From Chloroflexota bacterium (lineage in GTDB: Bacteria > Chloroflexota > Anaerolineae > Anaerolineales > Villigracilaceae): 64,000 bases of DNA. Position 1 is the first letter of the stretch. Every line of letters begins with the position of its first letter. Of this stretch, positions 36,071 to 45,024 are shown one piece after another. A model generated the notes under the pieces. It did no database searches. It was given only the letters and a program-made list of their open reading frames with translations, and had not been told where the DNA came from. Position numbers and translations under genes: made by a program. The DNA is taken from contig JACAEM010000031.1 in assembly GCA_013388855.1 (NCBI GenBank), forward strand, positions 62,001 to 126,000, read 5' to 3'.

Positions 36071-36081
36071 GGAGACCCTCG

Positions 36082-38649
36082 ATGACCGATACCCATTTCT
36101 ACCTCGGGCGCGCCTACGACCCCATCAATCAGAAAGTCACCGCCAGCCGGACAACCTACGATCCTGCCGACCTCACCACTCACGCCGTGGTCACCGGCAT
36201 GACCGGTTCCGGCAAGACGGGTCTGTGCATTGGTCTGCTGGAGGAAGCCGCCCTCAAGGGGATCCCGGCGATCATCATCGACCCCAAGGGCGACCTGACG
36301 AATTTATTGCTGCACTTCCCCGACCTCGCCCCGCAGGACTTCGCTCCGTGGATCGACTCGGAACTGGCGCGCCGTTCCGGCAAAACGACCGAGCAGGTCG
36401 CCGCCGAAACGGCGATGAAATGGCGGGACGGACTGAACGAATGGGGCATCACACAGGAACGGGTGCTTTCACTCAAGAACGCCGCACAGTTCGCGGTCTT
36501 CACGCCCGGTTCCGATGCGGGAGTGCCGGTGAGTGTGCTCTCCTCGTTAGCCGCGCCAGCCGTCCCGTGGAAGGAGAACCGGGAGATCTTGCGCGAGCGC
36601 ATCTCCAGCACGGTCACCGCGCTATTGGGTCTGGTTGGCTACGACGACATCGACCCCATTCGTTCCCGCGAGCACATCCTGCTCTCCAACATCTTCGAAA
36701 ACGCCTGGAGCCAGGGGCGGGATGTGGAACTGACCGAACTCATCCTGCAAACGCAAACGCCGCCCTTCGACAAACTGGGCGCTTTCCCCGTGGATACCTT
36801 CTTTCCCGCCAAAGACCGAATGGAACTGGCGATGGTGCTTAACAACATCCTTGCCTCGCCCGCCTTCGAGACCTGGCGAGAAGGTCAGCCGCTCGATATC
36901 GGCTCATTGCTCTACACAGCGGATGGACGCCCGCGCCACAACATCTTCTATCTGGCGCATCTCTCGGACGCCGAGCGCATGTTCTTTGTCACGTTGCTGC
37001 TCTCCGCCATCGAAACCTGGATGCGCACGCAGAGCGGCGTCACCTCGCTGCGGGCATTGCTTTACATGGACGAGATCTTCGGTTACCTGCCGCCGCAGCG
37101 CAACCCCTCCTCCAAGGGTCCATTGCTGCGCATGTTGAAGCAAGCCCGCGCCTTTGGGCTGGGTCTCCTGCTCGCCACGCAAAACCCCGTGGATGTGGAC
37201 TACAAGGCTCTCTCGAATGCAGGCACGTGGTTCATCGGCAAATTACAGACCGAGCAGGATAAGCAGCGCCTGCTCGACGGTCTCGAAAGCGCAGCGGGAG
37301 GCGTCTCACGCGAGGTGTTCGATAAATTGATCTCGACACTCGGCAAACGCGTCTTCATCCTGCACAACGTCCATGCCAAGGCTCCGCAACTCTTCCAGAC
37401 CCGCTGGACGATGAACTTCCTCGCCGGACCGCTCACCCGGATGCAGATTCCCGCTCTCAACCAACTTGCCGGTGCAAGTGCGACGGTTCCGTCTCAGCCG
37501 GTAGTTGCTCCCGTATCAACACGTACCATCTCTGCTGAAGCGACTCAACCGTCCTTCATGGCTTCCAGAGCGATCAGCGATCGGCAGTCAGTGGTTAGCC
37601 CTCAATCACAAATCGTCAATCGTCAATCTGAAATCGAAAAGCGCAATTCGTCAATTACAAAACCGTCCCTCCCCGCCGCCATCCGCGAATACTTCCTGCC
37701 GCAGAACTATTCCCTGCCTGAAGCCTTCAAAGCTGCAGGACGTTCCATGCCCGCCGAGGCGTTGATCGAAGGCGTGGTCTACCGCCCGGCGCTGGTCGCT
37801 TCGGCAAACGTGCGCATCCTCGACCGCAAGCTCGGCGTGGACAGCGAAGTGAGTCGTGCCGTATTGGTGAGCACGCTTGAGAAACGCGGTTCCATTCGTT
37901 GGGAGGAGGCGCTCTTCAGCAGTGATGCGCTGGACAAGGTGGAACCTTCCCCTGTCCCTTCCGCGCGTTTCGGCACGGTGGATACCCCCCTGAATGATGC
38001 CAAGCTGATGACCGCCCTGCAAAAAGATTTCACCGACTGGGTCTTCCGCAATTCATCTGTCACTGCCCGGGTGAACGCTGCCCTCAAAGTCTACGCTGGA
38101 CCAGATGTCAGTCAGGCTGAATTCATGCGTGCCTGCGCCGACGCCGCCCGCGATGCCCGCGATGCCGAGATCGCCAAGAAGACATCGATAATCGACCGAC
38201 AGCTGAAGACACTCGAAGATAAACTGGCACGCGAGGAGCGTGAGTTGCGTGAAGATGAAGCCGAACTCGCCAATCGCAAAGTGGAAGAGGCGGGCACTCA
38301 CCTTGAGAATCTCACGGGACTCTTCGGCGGCAGGAGAAAAGCCTCCCGCTTATCGTCCTCGCTCACCAAACGCCGCATGACCGAACAAGCCAAAGCCGAG
38401 GTCGAAGAGTCGTTGGATGCCATTGACCTTTATAAGAAACAGATCGCCGAACTGGAAAAACGGCGCGAAGACGTGATCGCCGAGATCAACGACCGCTGGG
38501 GGCGTGTCGTCAGCGACACGACCGAGGTCACCGTCAACCCGAAGAAAACGGACGTGTTCCTCACTCTCTTCGGCGTAGGCTGGATGCCGTATTACGTTGT
38601 CGATACCGGCGGTGGGAAATTGGAATTACCCGCCTTTGGTGCCGAGTAG
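36082..38649 (+). CDS. HerA/DUF87-like ATP-binding protein with C-terminal coiled coil
   Basis: An 855-residue P-loop ATPase of the HerA-FtsK group. Walker A TGMTGSGKT (about 38-46) follows a short N-terminal beta domain; IIIDPKGDL, Walker B LLYMDEIFG (about 330-338), and an ATQNP sensor are intact. A linker (about 475-530) is partly low-complexity (SDRQSVVSPQSQIVNRQSEI). The C-terminal part has a long coiled coil (about 695-795) and a closing beta domain. Relatives are DNA translocases or pumps; here no NurA nuclease is adjacent. GGAG about 9 bases before the ATG overlaps repeat B. Confidence 0.88.
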   Translation: MTDTHFYLGRAYDPINQKVTASRTTYDPADLTTHAVVTGMTGSGKTGLCIGLLEEAALKGIPAIIIDPKGDLTNLLLHFPDLAPQDFAPWIDSELARRSGKTTEQVAAETAMKWRDGLNEWGITQERVLSLKNAAQFAVFTPGSDAGVPVSVLSSLAAPAVPWKENREILRERISSTVTALLGLVGYDDIDPIRSREHILLSNIFENAWSQGRDVELTELILQTQTPPFDKLGAFPVDTFFPAKDRMELAMVLNNILASPAFETWREGQPLDIGSLLYTADGRPRHNIFYLAHLSDAERMFFVTLLLSAIETWMRTQSGVTSLRALLYMDEIFGYLPPQRNPSSKGPLLRMLKQARAFGLGLLLATQNPVDVDYKALSNAGTWFIGKLQTEQDKQRLLDGLESAAGGVSREVFDKLISTLGKRVFILHNVHAKAPQLFQTRWTMNFLAGPLTRMQIPALNQLAGASATVPSQPVVAPVSTRTISAEATQPSFMASRAISDRQSVVSPQSQIVNRQSEIEKRNSSITKPSLPAAIREYFLPQNYSLPEAFKAAGRSMPAEALIEGVVYRPALVASANVRILDRKLGVDSEVSRAVLVSTLEKRGSIRWEEALFSSDALDKVEPSPVPSARFGTVDTPLNDAKLMTALQKDFTDWVFRNSSVTARVNAALKVYAGPDVSQAEFMRACADAARDARDAEIAKKTSIIDRQLKTLEDKLAREERELREDEAELANRKVEEAGTHLENLTGLFGGRRKASRLSSSLTKRRMTEQAKAEVEESLDAIDLYKKQIAELEKRREDVIAEINDRWGRVVSDTTEVTVNPKKTDVFLTLFGVGWMPYYVVDTGGGKLELPAFGAE

Positions 38650-38653
38650 GTTG

Positions 38654-38695
38654 ATGTCATTGCGAGGAGGGCATTAACCTTCCTCGCAATGACAT
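38654..38695. repeat. Repeat A, minimal copy
   Basis: ATGTCATTGCGAGGA and its exact complement close a 42-base element with almost nothing between. It follows the ATPase stop and may double as its transcription terminator. Confidence 0.8.
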
Positions 38696-38711
38696 GTATT
38701 GTTGAGGTGTC

Positions 38712-39302
38712 ATGCTCTGGTTGATACTTTCCATTGTTCTATGGGGATTTATCCATTCACTGGTCGCATCGCACGGCTTCAAAGATTCTCTGCGCCACAG
38801 GCTGGGCGCTGGATTCATGAAGTTCTATCGTCTGTTCTATAATGCCTTTGCGGTGGTCACGATTTTGCCGACGTTGTATCTCATGGTCATATTGCCGGAT
38901 CGAACGCTGTATCAAATCCCCTCACCGTGGAGTTACTTCATGCTGGCAGGGCAGGGGATTTCTGCCCTGCTTCTGCTGATTGCCGTTCTGCAAACAGACG
39001 TGTTTTCTTTCGTCGGTTTGCGTCAATTGTTCGAAGAAGAGAAACCCGGTAAACTGGTCACGAGCGGCTTGTATCGCATGGTGCGGCATCCACTGTATAC
39101 GTTCAGTTTGGCGATCCTATGGTTCTCTCCAACTGTTTCCCTGAATTCCTTTTTCGTTTATGTTTCGTTGACTGTGTACATTCTCATCGGTATCTATTTT
39201 GAAGAACGGAAACTCCTGCGTGAGTTCGGGCAGGAGTATGAAAGATACCGATCTGTAACGCCGATGCTCATTCCCTTTCTGAAACTCGGTGGGAACAAAT
39301 AA
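38712..39302 (+). CDS. Isoprenylcysteine/phospholipid methyltransferase-like membrane protein
   Basis: A 196-residue protein with five or so membrane helices. The C-terminal half has the ICMT/PEMT signature: LVTSGLYRMVRHPLYTFSL (about 112-130) and YFEERKLLREFGQEYERYR. This fold uses SAM to methylate lipophilic acceptors. The N-terminal IHSLVASHGFKD resembles NnrU-type relatives. The acceptor is unknown. GAGGTG precedes the ATG. Confidence 0.8.
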   Translation: MLWLILSIVLWGFIHSLVASHGFKDSLRHRLGAGFMKFYRLFYNAFAVVTILPTLYLMVILPDRTLYQIPSPWSYFMLAGQGISALLLLIAVLQTDVFSFVGLRQLFEEEKPGKLVTSGLYRMVRHPLYTFSLAILWFSPTVSLNSFFVYVSLTVYILIGIYFEERKLLREFGQEYERYRSVTPMLIPFLKLGGNK

Positions 39303-39387
39303 TTTTTGCCGTCCGTCCTAGGGGGAGTTGCAAAGCCCTCTTCATTCTGTGCTCATCCTACATTAACGATTACACCCATCCACAAGG

Positions 39388-39393
39388 TATAAT
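39388..39393 (+). promoter_or_regulatory. -10 box of the VanW gene, predicted leaderless
   Basis: TATAAT at 39388-39393, then 7 bases, then ATG at 39401. No ribosome site lies between, so the mRNA probably begins at the start codon. Confidence 0.5.
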
Positions 39394-39400
39394 TTTCCAC

Positions 39401-41269
39401 ATGGCTACCGTCTCTTATCCGTATAAACGTATACCGCTGTTTCCCCAGTTCGTCGCCGCTCTTGTCAGCGGTATGGTGCTGTTTCTGGGATTGATCCTCG
39501 CGTGGACCATCGGGTATCAACTCCTGTACGCGGGTCGCATCTTCCCCGGCGTCACCGTTGCAGGTGTGGACCTTTCCGGGCTGACGCCATCGGACGCGGC
39601 AGTGAAGTTGAATCACAGTCTGTCCTATCCCATCACGGGTAAGATCCTGTTCAAGTACGGCGAACAAGCCTGGGTGGCAACTCCCGCGGAACTGGGCATG
39701 GTCTTTGATCCCACCTCCAGTGCGATGACCGCCTACGATCTGGGACGAAGCGGCGGTCTGTTTGGCGCGTTGTCCGGTCAGATTCGCGCAGGCGGAGTTG
39801 GGGTGAACGTGCCGCCGGTCATCATCTTCGACCAGCGTGTCGCGTTCCAGTATTTGAGTCAGATTTCCACACAGATCAACCAGCCTGTGAAGGAAGCCAG
39901 CCTCAGCTTGCAGGGAACGAACATCGTCACCGAGCCGGGGCAGGTGGGACGTGAGTTGAAGATTGACGCCACGCTGGTCTATCTCGGCGCGCAATTACAA
40001 ACTTTCAGCGATGGTGAAGTGCCGCTCGTGGTGCAGGAAATCCAGCCGCAGGTGCTGGATGTCAGCGCGCAGGCGGATGCGGCGCGTCAGATCCTCAGCC
40101 AGCCGTTGATCCTGTCCATTCCCAACGCGGCGGAAGGCGACCCCGGTCCCTATGTTTATAATGTCGAGATCATTGCCAATATGCTCGGCGTACAGCGCGT
40201 CGATAACACCGTGCAGGTGGTTTTAAATCCCGCTGCATTGCGCGACTTGCTGGTACCGTTGAAGAGCCAGGTGGATCGTCTCCCCTCCGATGCAAAATTC
40301 ATCTTCAACGATGATACCCGTCAGTTGGATTTGATGGAGAACTCCAAGGTTGGGCGCACCCTGGATGTTGACGCCAGCATTCAGGCGATCAACGATGCCT
40401 TGTTGCGCGGCGAGCATACGGTTGCTCTGGTCGTCAACGAGGTGCAACCCCGGGTCGCAGGCACCGCCACCGGACAGGAACTTGGCATCACCGAACTGGT
40501 ATGGGCTGAGACTTCGTATTTCTATGGCTCCGGCGCGGAACGCAAGCAGAATATCCAGGCTGCCGCTACGCGTTTTCACGGGGTGCTCGTTGCTCCCGGC
40601 GAAACCTTCTCGATGGGGCAGACGATGGGCGATGTCAGCCTGGAAAACGGATTTGCCGAAGCGCTCATCATCTATGGCGGACGCACGATCAAAGGCGTGG
40701 GCGGCGGCGTCTGTCAGGTGAGCACCACGCTCTTCCGGGCGGTATTCAACGCGGGCTATCCCATTGTGGAACGTCATTCACACGCCTATCGCGTCTCTTA
40801 TTACGAGCAGACCGCCAGCGGCGCCGTAGACCCGAAACTTGCCGGGCTGGATGCGACCGTCTACTTCCCGCTCGTGGATTTCAAATTCACGAACGACTCG
40901 CCGTACTGGATCCTGATGGAAACCTACATGGGAAGCGATTCCCTGACGTGGAAGTTCTATTCCACCAAGGACGGCCGCTCTGTAACCTGGGAGACGACCG
41001 GTACAAAGAATGTTGTCTCCGCGCCCGATCCGCTCTTTGAAGTGAACCAGGACCTCGACAAGAACCAGATCAAGCAGGTGGACTGGGCGGCGAACGGCGC
41101 GGATGTCACTGTGACCCGCACCGTATGGCGAAACGGCGCGGTGTACTTCTCCGACACATTCACTACACACTACCAACCCTGGCAGGCAATTTGCCAGTAC
41201 GGACCCGATACAAAGAACCCTGAAAAACTGGCAAAAGAGAAAGGACTTTGCCGCGCTCCCTCTTCGTAG
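39401..41269 (+). CDS. VanW family protein with peptidoglycan-binding-like domains
   Basis: A 622-residue membrane-anchored outside protein: a basic N-terminus, one helix (about 18-42), two repeats of the PG_binding_4 type (about 60-170 and 230-345, with GVTVAGVDLSGLTPSDAA), a VanW domain (about 375-500) with APGETFSMGQTMG and GGGVCQVSTTLFRAVF, and a C-terminal G5-like beta domain. Family members occur near wall-modifying genes; function is not firmly known. A VanW plus LytR/CpsA/Psr neighbourhood points to envelope polymer attachment. Confidence 0.9.
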   Translation: MATVSYPYKRIPLFPQFVAALVSGMVLFLGLILAWTIGYQLLYAGRIFPGVTVAGVDLSGLTPSDAAVKLNHSLSYPITGKILFKYGEQAWVATPAELGMVFDPTSSAMTAYDLGRSGGLFGALSGQIRAGGVGVNVPPVIIFDQRVAFQYLSQISTQINQPVKEASLSLQGTNIVTEPGQVGRELKIDATLVYLGAQLQTFSDGEVPLVVQEIQPQVLDVSAQADAARQILSQPLILSIPNAAEGDPGPYVYNVEIIANMLGVQRVDNTVQVVLNPAALRDLLVPLKSQVDRLPSDAKFIFNDDTRQLDLMENSKVGRTLDVDASIQAINDALLRGEHTVALVVNEVQPRVAGTATGQELGITELVWAETSYFYGSGAERKQNIQAAATRFHGVLVAPGETFSMGQTMGDVSLENGFAEALIIYGGRTIKGVGGGVCQVSTTLFRAVFNAGYPIVERHSHAYRVSYYEQTASGAVDPKLAGLDATVYFPLVDFKFTNDSPYWILMETYMGSDSLTWKFYSTKDGRSVTWETTGTKNVVSAPDPLFEVNQDLDKNQIKQVDWAANGADVTVTRTVWRNGAVYFSDTFTTHYQPWQAICQYGPDTKNPEKLAKEKGLCRAPSS

Positions 41270-41330
41270 CGCAAAATGACCTTTTGCACTACGTGGTAAA
41301 ATTTGCCGCTGTCAAAAGAATGGAGAGTCA

Positions 41331-41549
41331 ATGGTCAGTGCCACTTTAATTGAAATCCTGCGTTGCCCCAACTGCGTCCGCACAACGGGCGGCGAACTCA
41401 AACTCTACAAGGATGCCTGGTTCATCTGCAAAGATTGCAGCCGTAAGTATCCCATCGTAGACGACATCCCGGTCATGCTCATCGAAGAAGGCGACAAATG
41501 GGCGGCAACTGCCGAAGATAAACTACCCGTCCCGCCGCCCGCGAAATAA
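41331..41549 (+). CDS. Trm112-family zinc-ribbon protein
   Basis: A 72-residue protein starting with LIEILRCPNC and followed by CKDCSRKYPIVDDIPVML, the two CxxC zinc pairs and the ypI-ddIP motif of Trm112/YcaR proteins. Relatives activate methyltransferases or act as small zinc carriers. GGAGAG precedes the ATG. The HEAT gene starts 2 bases after its stop. Confidence 0.9.
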   Translation: MVSATLIEILRCPNCVRTTGGELKLYKDAWFICKDCSRKYPIVDDIPVMLIEEGDKWAATAEDKLPVPPPAK

Positions 41550-41551
41550 CC

Positions 41552-42121
41552 GTGTTGCGCGAACTGTTGGACGACCTGATCAGCGGAGACGAAATCCGCG
41601 CAGAGAATGCGGTCGTTTCGTTGATCGCCCTAGGTGAAGAGGCGATTCCCTCCTTGTTGGGTTTGACTCACACCGATGATCCGGATTCCCGTTGGTGGGC
41701 ATTGAGGACACTGGCACAATCGCCTCTCTTGCGGACCGAATGGCTGATCCCGTTTCTAAACGATCCCGCCCCGGAGGTGCGTCAGTGCGCGGCGCTAGGG
41801 CTGGCTGGCAGGCCCGACGAAAGCGCGACCCAGCCTCTCATCCGGGCATTGAGCGATGCAGACAGCATGGTCGGTAGTCTGGCGGCAAACGCGCTGGTCA
41901 GGATCGGCAGCGCGGCGGTCCCCTCCCTGATCGAAACCGTGAAAGGATCGAAACAATCCGCCCGCATCCACGCCTTGCGCGCCCTGGCAGAGATCGGCGA
42001 CCATCGTGCCATCCCCGTCATGATGAAAGTGATGGATGAAGACTCTGCCCTGCTTCAGCACTGGGCAAAGGAAGGCTTGGAGCGGCTTGGCTTGAATATG
42101 GTATATATAAAACCTGTATGA
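41552..42121 (+). CDS. HEAT-repeat protein
   Basis: A 189-residue alpha-solenoid with about five HEAT/PBS-lyase repeats (for example SRWWALRTLAQSP, PEVRQCAALGLAG, SMVGSLAANALVRIG, ARIHALRALAEIGD). Such scaffolds bind proteins; no catalytic residues are seen. The start is GTG (or the adjacent TTG). It sits between the Trm112 and LCP genes and overlaps the latter by ATGA, so the three are coupled. Confidence 0.85.
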   Translation: MLRELLDDLISGDEIRAENAVVSLIALGEEAIPSLLGLTHTDDPDSRWWALRTLAQSPLLRTEWLIPFLNDPAPEVRQCAALGLAGRPDESATQPLIRALSDADSMVGSLAANALVRIGSAAVPSLIETVKGSKQSARIHALRALAEIGDHRAIPVMMKVMDEDSALLQHWAKEGLERLGLNMVYIKPV

Positions 42122-43581
42122 ATAAACTGAACTTTCTCAAGAACGTGAAAATCGGACGTCCCTCCCTCGGGCAGATTGTCTTTTGGATAATCGCACTCGG
42201 TCTTGGAGTGGGTGGCTTTTTCTTTGTGCGCAACCTCATCACCTGCTGGACAATCACACCGCTCCCCGGAACCCCGCCCTCCACCTGCGGCACGGTGACC
42301 GCAGGCTTGGATGGCCCCACGCTAACGGAGGATGGCACCCCCATCCCGAGTGTGGAGGAACTTCCGCCTGCGATTGAAATTCCCGAGGTCAGCAATATCC
42401 CTCCCGCATGGGATGGAGCGAGCCGGGTCACGGTCCTGATTATCGGTCTCGATTACCGCGATTGGCAGGCAAACGAAGGTCCGCCGCGCTCCGACTCGAT
42501 GATCCTGCTTACCATTGACCCGGTTTCAAAGACAGCCGGTATGATGTCGATCCCGCGCGATATGTGGGTGAATATTCCAGGGTTCGGTTATGGACGAATC
42601 AACATGGCATATTACTATGGCGAGGGAAGTAAATTGCCCGGTGGCGGCCCCGAACTTGCGCGAAAGACCGTGGAGCAATTCATCGGCGTACCCATCGATT
42701 ACTATGCCCAGATCGATTTCAACACCTTTGTCGAATTCATCGATTTAATTGGTTGTATCGAAGTGGATGTGGAGGAGACCCTGACCCTCGACAAGCAGGG
42801 GTCTGGCGCCGATCATTTTGTTCTCAAGAAAGGCAATGACCGCCGCATTTGCGGTGAGCGGGCACTTGCTTATGTCCGTTATCGCAAGGACAAGGAAGGC
42901 GATGTGGCGCGTTCCAGGCGTCAGCAGAGCGTGATCCTGGCGATCCGTGAGAAAGTGCTGGCGCCCGAGAATTTCCCTGTATTGCTCGGGCAGGCGCAAC
43001 AATTCTACGATGAATTTTCCGCGGGGATCAAAACGAACATGCCATTCGACACCGCCATTCGGCTTGGCGTGCTGGCAAAGGATGTCCCGGTTTCGAGCAT
43101 CCAGCAGGGCATTATCGATTACACCATGGTCGCGCTCGATAACGTTGTGCTCGGCGGCGAGAACGCCAGTGTGATGAAACCCTTCCCCGACAAGATCCGT
43201 GAATTGCGCGACAAGATCTTTACAACCGGCGGTCCTCGAAGTCCGCTTGCGCCACAGAACGATCTGACCGCCCTGATGCGGGCCGATGGAGCCCGCGTGC
43301 GTTTGCTGAACGGTTCCTATACCCCCGGTTTGGAGGTGCAGACCGGTAATTATTTCCTGGCCCAAGGTGTGAGCGTGACAGAGGTCGGCGGAGCGGATCG
43401 CGCCTACGACAATACAATCATCATCCTGTATTCGCCGAAACTGTACACGATGAAATATTTGCAGGCAGTGTTTGGCATCACATCCAGCGCTCAGATTCGC
43501 GTCCAGCCTGATCCCACCTCCACGGTGGATGTCGAGGTGAGGCTGGGAAACAACTGGGCGGCTAATAATCCCATGCCCTGA
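42118..43581 (+). CDS. LytR-CpsA-Psr family glycopolymer transferase
   Basis: LCP enzymes attach polyprenyl-linked glycopolymers to peptidoglycan or protein outside the membrane. The 487-residue protein has one N-terminal helix (about 18-38), a Pro-rich linker, the LCP domain (about 100-290) with LIIGLDYRD, PRSDSMILLTIDP, SIPRDMWV and YVRYRKDKEGDVARSRRQQ (the catalytic Arg/Asp set is present), and a LytR_C domain (about 390-485). It is last in the Trm112-HEAT-LCP operon. Confidence 0.93.
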   Translation: MNKLNFLKNVKIGRPSLGQIVFWIIALGLGVGGFFFVRNLITCWTITPLPGTPPSTCGTVTAGLDGPTLTEDGTPIPSVEELPPAIEIPEVSNIPPAWDGASRVTVLIIGLDYRDWQANEGPPRSDSMILLTIDPVSKTAGMMSIPRDMWVNIPGFGYGRINMAYYYGEGSKLPGGGPELARKTVEQFIGVPIDYYAQIDFNTFVEFIDLIGCIEVDVEETLTLDKQGSGADHFVLKKGNDRRICGERALAYVRYRKDKEGDVARSRRQQSVILAIREKVLAPENFPVLLGQAQQFYDEFSAGIKTNMPFDTAIRLGVLAKDVPVSSIQQGIIDYTMVALDNVVLGGENASVMKPFPDKIRELRDKIFTTGGPRSPLAPQNDLTALMRADGARVRLLNGSYTPGLEVQTGNYFLAQGVSVTEVGGADRAYDNTIIILYSPKLYTMKYLQAVFGITSSAQIRVQPDPTSTVDVEVRLGNNWAANNPMP

Positions 43582-43600
43582 GCCGGACAAGATCATTTTT

Positions 43601-43635
43601 CAGCCGCAGGAAAGTTCCTGCGGCTGATTTTTTTC
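43601..43635. terminator. Terminator between convergent genes
   Basis: An 11-bp stem (43601-43611 with 43616-43626), 4-base loop and a run of seven T (43628-43634) on the plus strand. Confidence 0.85.
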
Positions 43636-44512
43636 ACGGTTGTTGAAAGGTGAGTTTTATCCCGCCGATATAGGGTTCACCATTCGTCCCCTGGCAAGTG
43701 GGTGTGATCAACCCGGTGGCAACATCGCTGCCGCGTGCCAGTTGAAGGATGTAAGTGACATTGGGGGACATGATGAAATCGGCATAGCCATTTCCAAGTT
43801 CCGGTTTAAAGCCTGTGAAGAATTGTTCCTCGCCTCCATCCCAGGTGACGACGATCTCGATTCCTGCCAGTTGTCTGCGATTCGTGTTGTATACGATGAC
43901 CTGTAACAAGCCGTCCGGCAGGTTGGGGTCGCAGACCGTCTCCTGTCCGGTCAGCTTGAAGGGCGCGCCGAAGGTGGGGATGGGAGTGCGCGTAGGCCGC
44001 GGTGTGGATTCGGCAACGACGACCGGTTGCGTCGGTTCCATTTCAATGATTTCGGGCGTTTCCGTTAAAACGATGGGGACATCGGGTGGGGGCGGCGGAA
44101 GCGTTTCTGTTGCTTTGCCGGATGCATCCGTTGCAACCCTCGTATTTGACTCGACCACAATGGTACTTGTCGAAGCCGCGACCCCATTTTCGCCCAACGC
44201 CAAAGCCAGCGCGACAACCTGGTCTGCCTGGTGGAAGGTGTCGCCACTTGCCAGCATCTGTTGCGCCTGCGCGTTCAATGCCGCCACCGGATCTGGGTCG
44301 CCAAGCAATGCCAGCCTGGCTTTCGCACGCGGCAGGTTCCCGTTTGCGGCATACGCTGCAGCAATGGCAGAGCGGTATTGTTCCTTGAAATCCGCCCGCA
44401 GGAGGGACGGTTCAGAGTCGACGACGCGCAGGGGGGAGATCATCCAGGCGTAAACGAGACCAAGCCCGACCCCCATGAGAAGCGCAAGCAGGATGCCCCA
44501 GATGCGCCTCAT
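43634..44512 (-). CDS. Single-pass membrane protein with Thr/Pro linker, tandem paralogue 1
   Basis: A 292-residue protein: an N-terminal helix (about 4-25), then a conserved-looking SPLRVVDSEPSLLRADFKEQYRSAIAAAYA region (about 28-57) and TPR-like helices to about 105, a Thr/Pro-rich linker (about 130-180), and a C-terminal beta domain (about 185-292). The N-terminal 100 residues match the next upstream protein. ATGA overlap with that gene fixes the start at 44512, with GGAG upstream. Function unknown; probably outside the membrane. Confidence 0.8.
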   Translation of the reverse strand: MRRIWGILLALLMGVGLGLVYAWMISPLRVVDSEPSLLRADFKEQYRSAIAAAYAANGNLPRAKARLALLGDPDPVAALNAQAQQMLASGDTFHQADQVVALALALGENGVAASTSTIVVESNTRVATDASGKATETLPPPPPDVPIVLTETPEIIEMEPTQPVVVAESTPRPTRTPIPTFGAPFKLTGQETVCDPNLPDGLLQVIVYNTNRRQLAGIEIVVTWDGGEEQFFTGFKPELGNGYADFIMSPNVTYILQLARGSDVATGLITPTCQGTNGEPYIGGIKLTFQQP

Positions 44513-44856
44513 GGGATTCCGCTCCACGCCTGAAGCGCGGTCACCAATTCCTGGATCAGGACGATGTCCGACTCGGCGAATCCGTTTGCGCGGGCGTAGG
44601 CAAGTCCCTCCGAAGCGATGGAGGAGGGTGATCTGGTGCCGAAGACAGCCAGCCGGCGCGCAGCAAGCCCGGGATCCTGTTCGACACGGTAGGCTTCCGC
44701 GATCATTAAGACGTAATCTGTTTTGTAGTCTGCGCGTAAGGTATCGGGCGTGAGGTCGAAGTAATCAACCGGGTCTATATACCACCCATAGGCGAGACCC
44801 ATGCCAATGCCTGCAATGAATGCAATGATAATGAATATCCAGTGATAACTTCTCAT
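44509..44856 (-). CDS. Single-pass membrane protein, tandem paralogue 2
   Basis: A 115-residue shorter paralogue: helix (about 5-27), then DPVDYFDLTPDTLRADYKTDYVLMIAEAY, aligned to the same part of the downstream protein, then helices without the linker and beta domain. Both share a GxGLAYxW helix end. The start is the ATG at 44856; the frame upstream runs into a GC-rich inverted-repeat stretch and is not protein-like. Coupled to the downstream paralogue by ATGA. Confidence 0.78.
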   Translation of the reverse strand: MRSYHWIFIIIAFIAGIGMGLAYGWYIDPVDYFDLTPDTLRADYKTDYVLMIAEAYRVEQDPGLAARRLAVFGTRSPSSIASEGLAYARANGFAESDIVLIQELVTALQAWSGIP

Positions 44857-45024
44857 GAGATAGAAATATCCGGGCAGGTGACCGGCGGCACCCAGAGGCT
44901 CTTCCTTACCGTTGCTGTCTTTCGACCCTGGCGGGGTTCGGCAGGCTCTGCCGCGCCGGGCCTGCCCGGACGGACGCAAGGATACTCGAAGTGATGGGTG
45001 ATGTCAATTCGGGCGGTTTGCAAG

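Larger units (their letters stand above)
35504..36081. other. 578-base intergenic region with direct-repeat array and repeat B
   Basis: No credible gene. It contains four 11-bp direct repeats (35787-35830) and repeat B (36031-36070). No consensus promoter was found close to the next start, though an array of this type could act with a weak promoter downstream of it. Confidence 0.5.

Noticed and set aside
44900-44990. GC-rich inverted repeats upstream of the 44856 gene as a mobile element end
   Set aside because: No flanking duplication or second copy in the window; imperfect pairing only.
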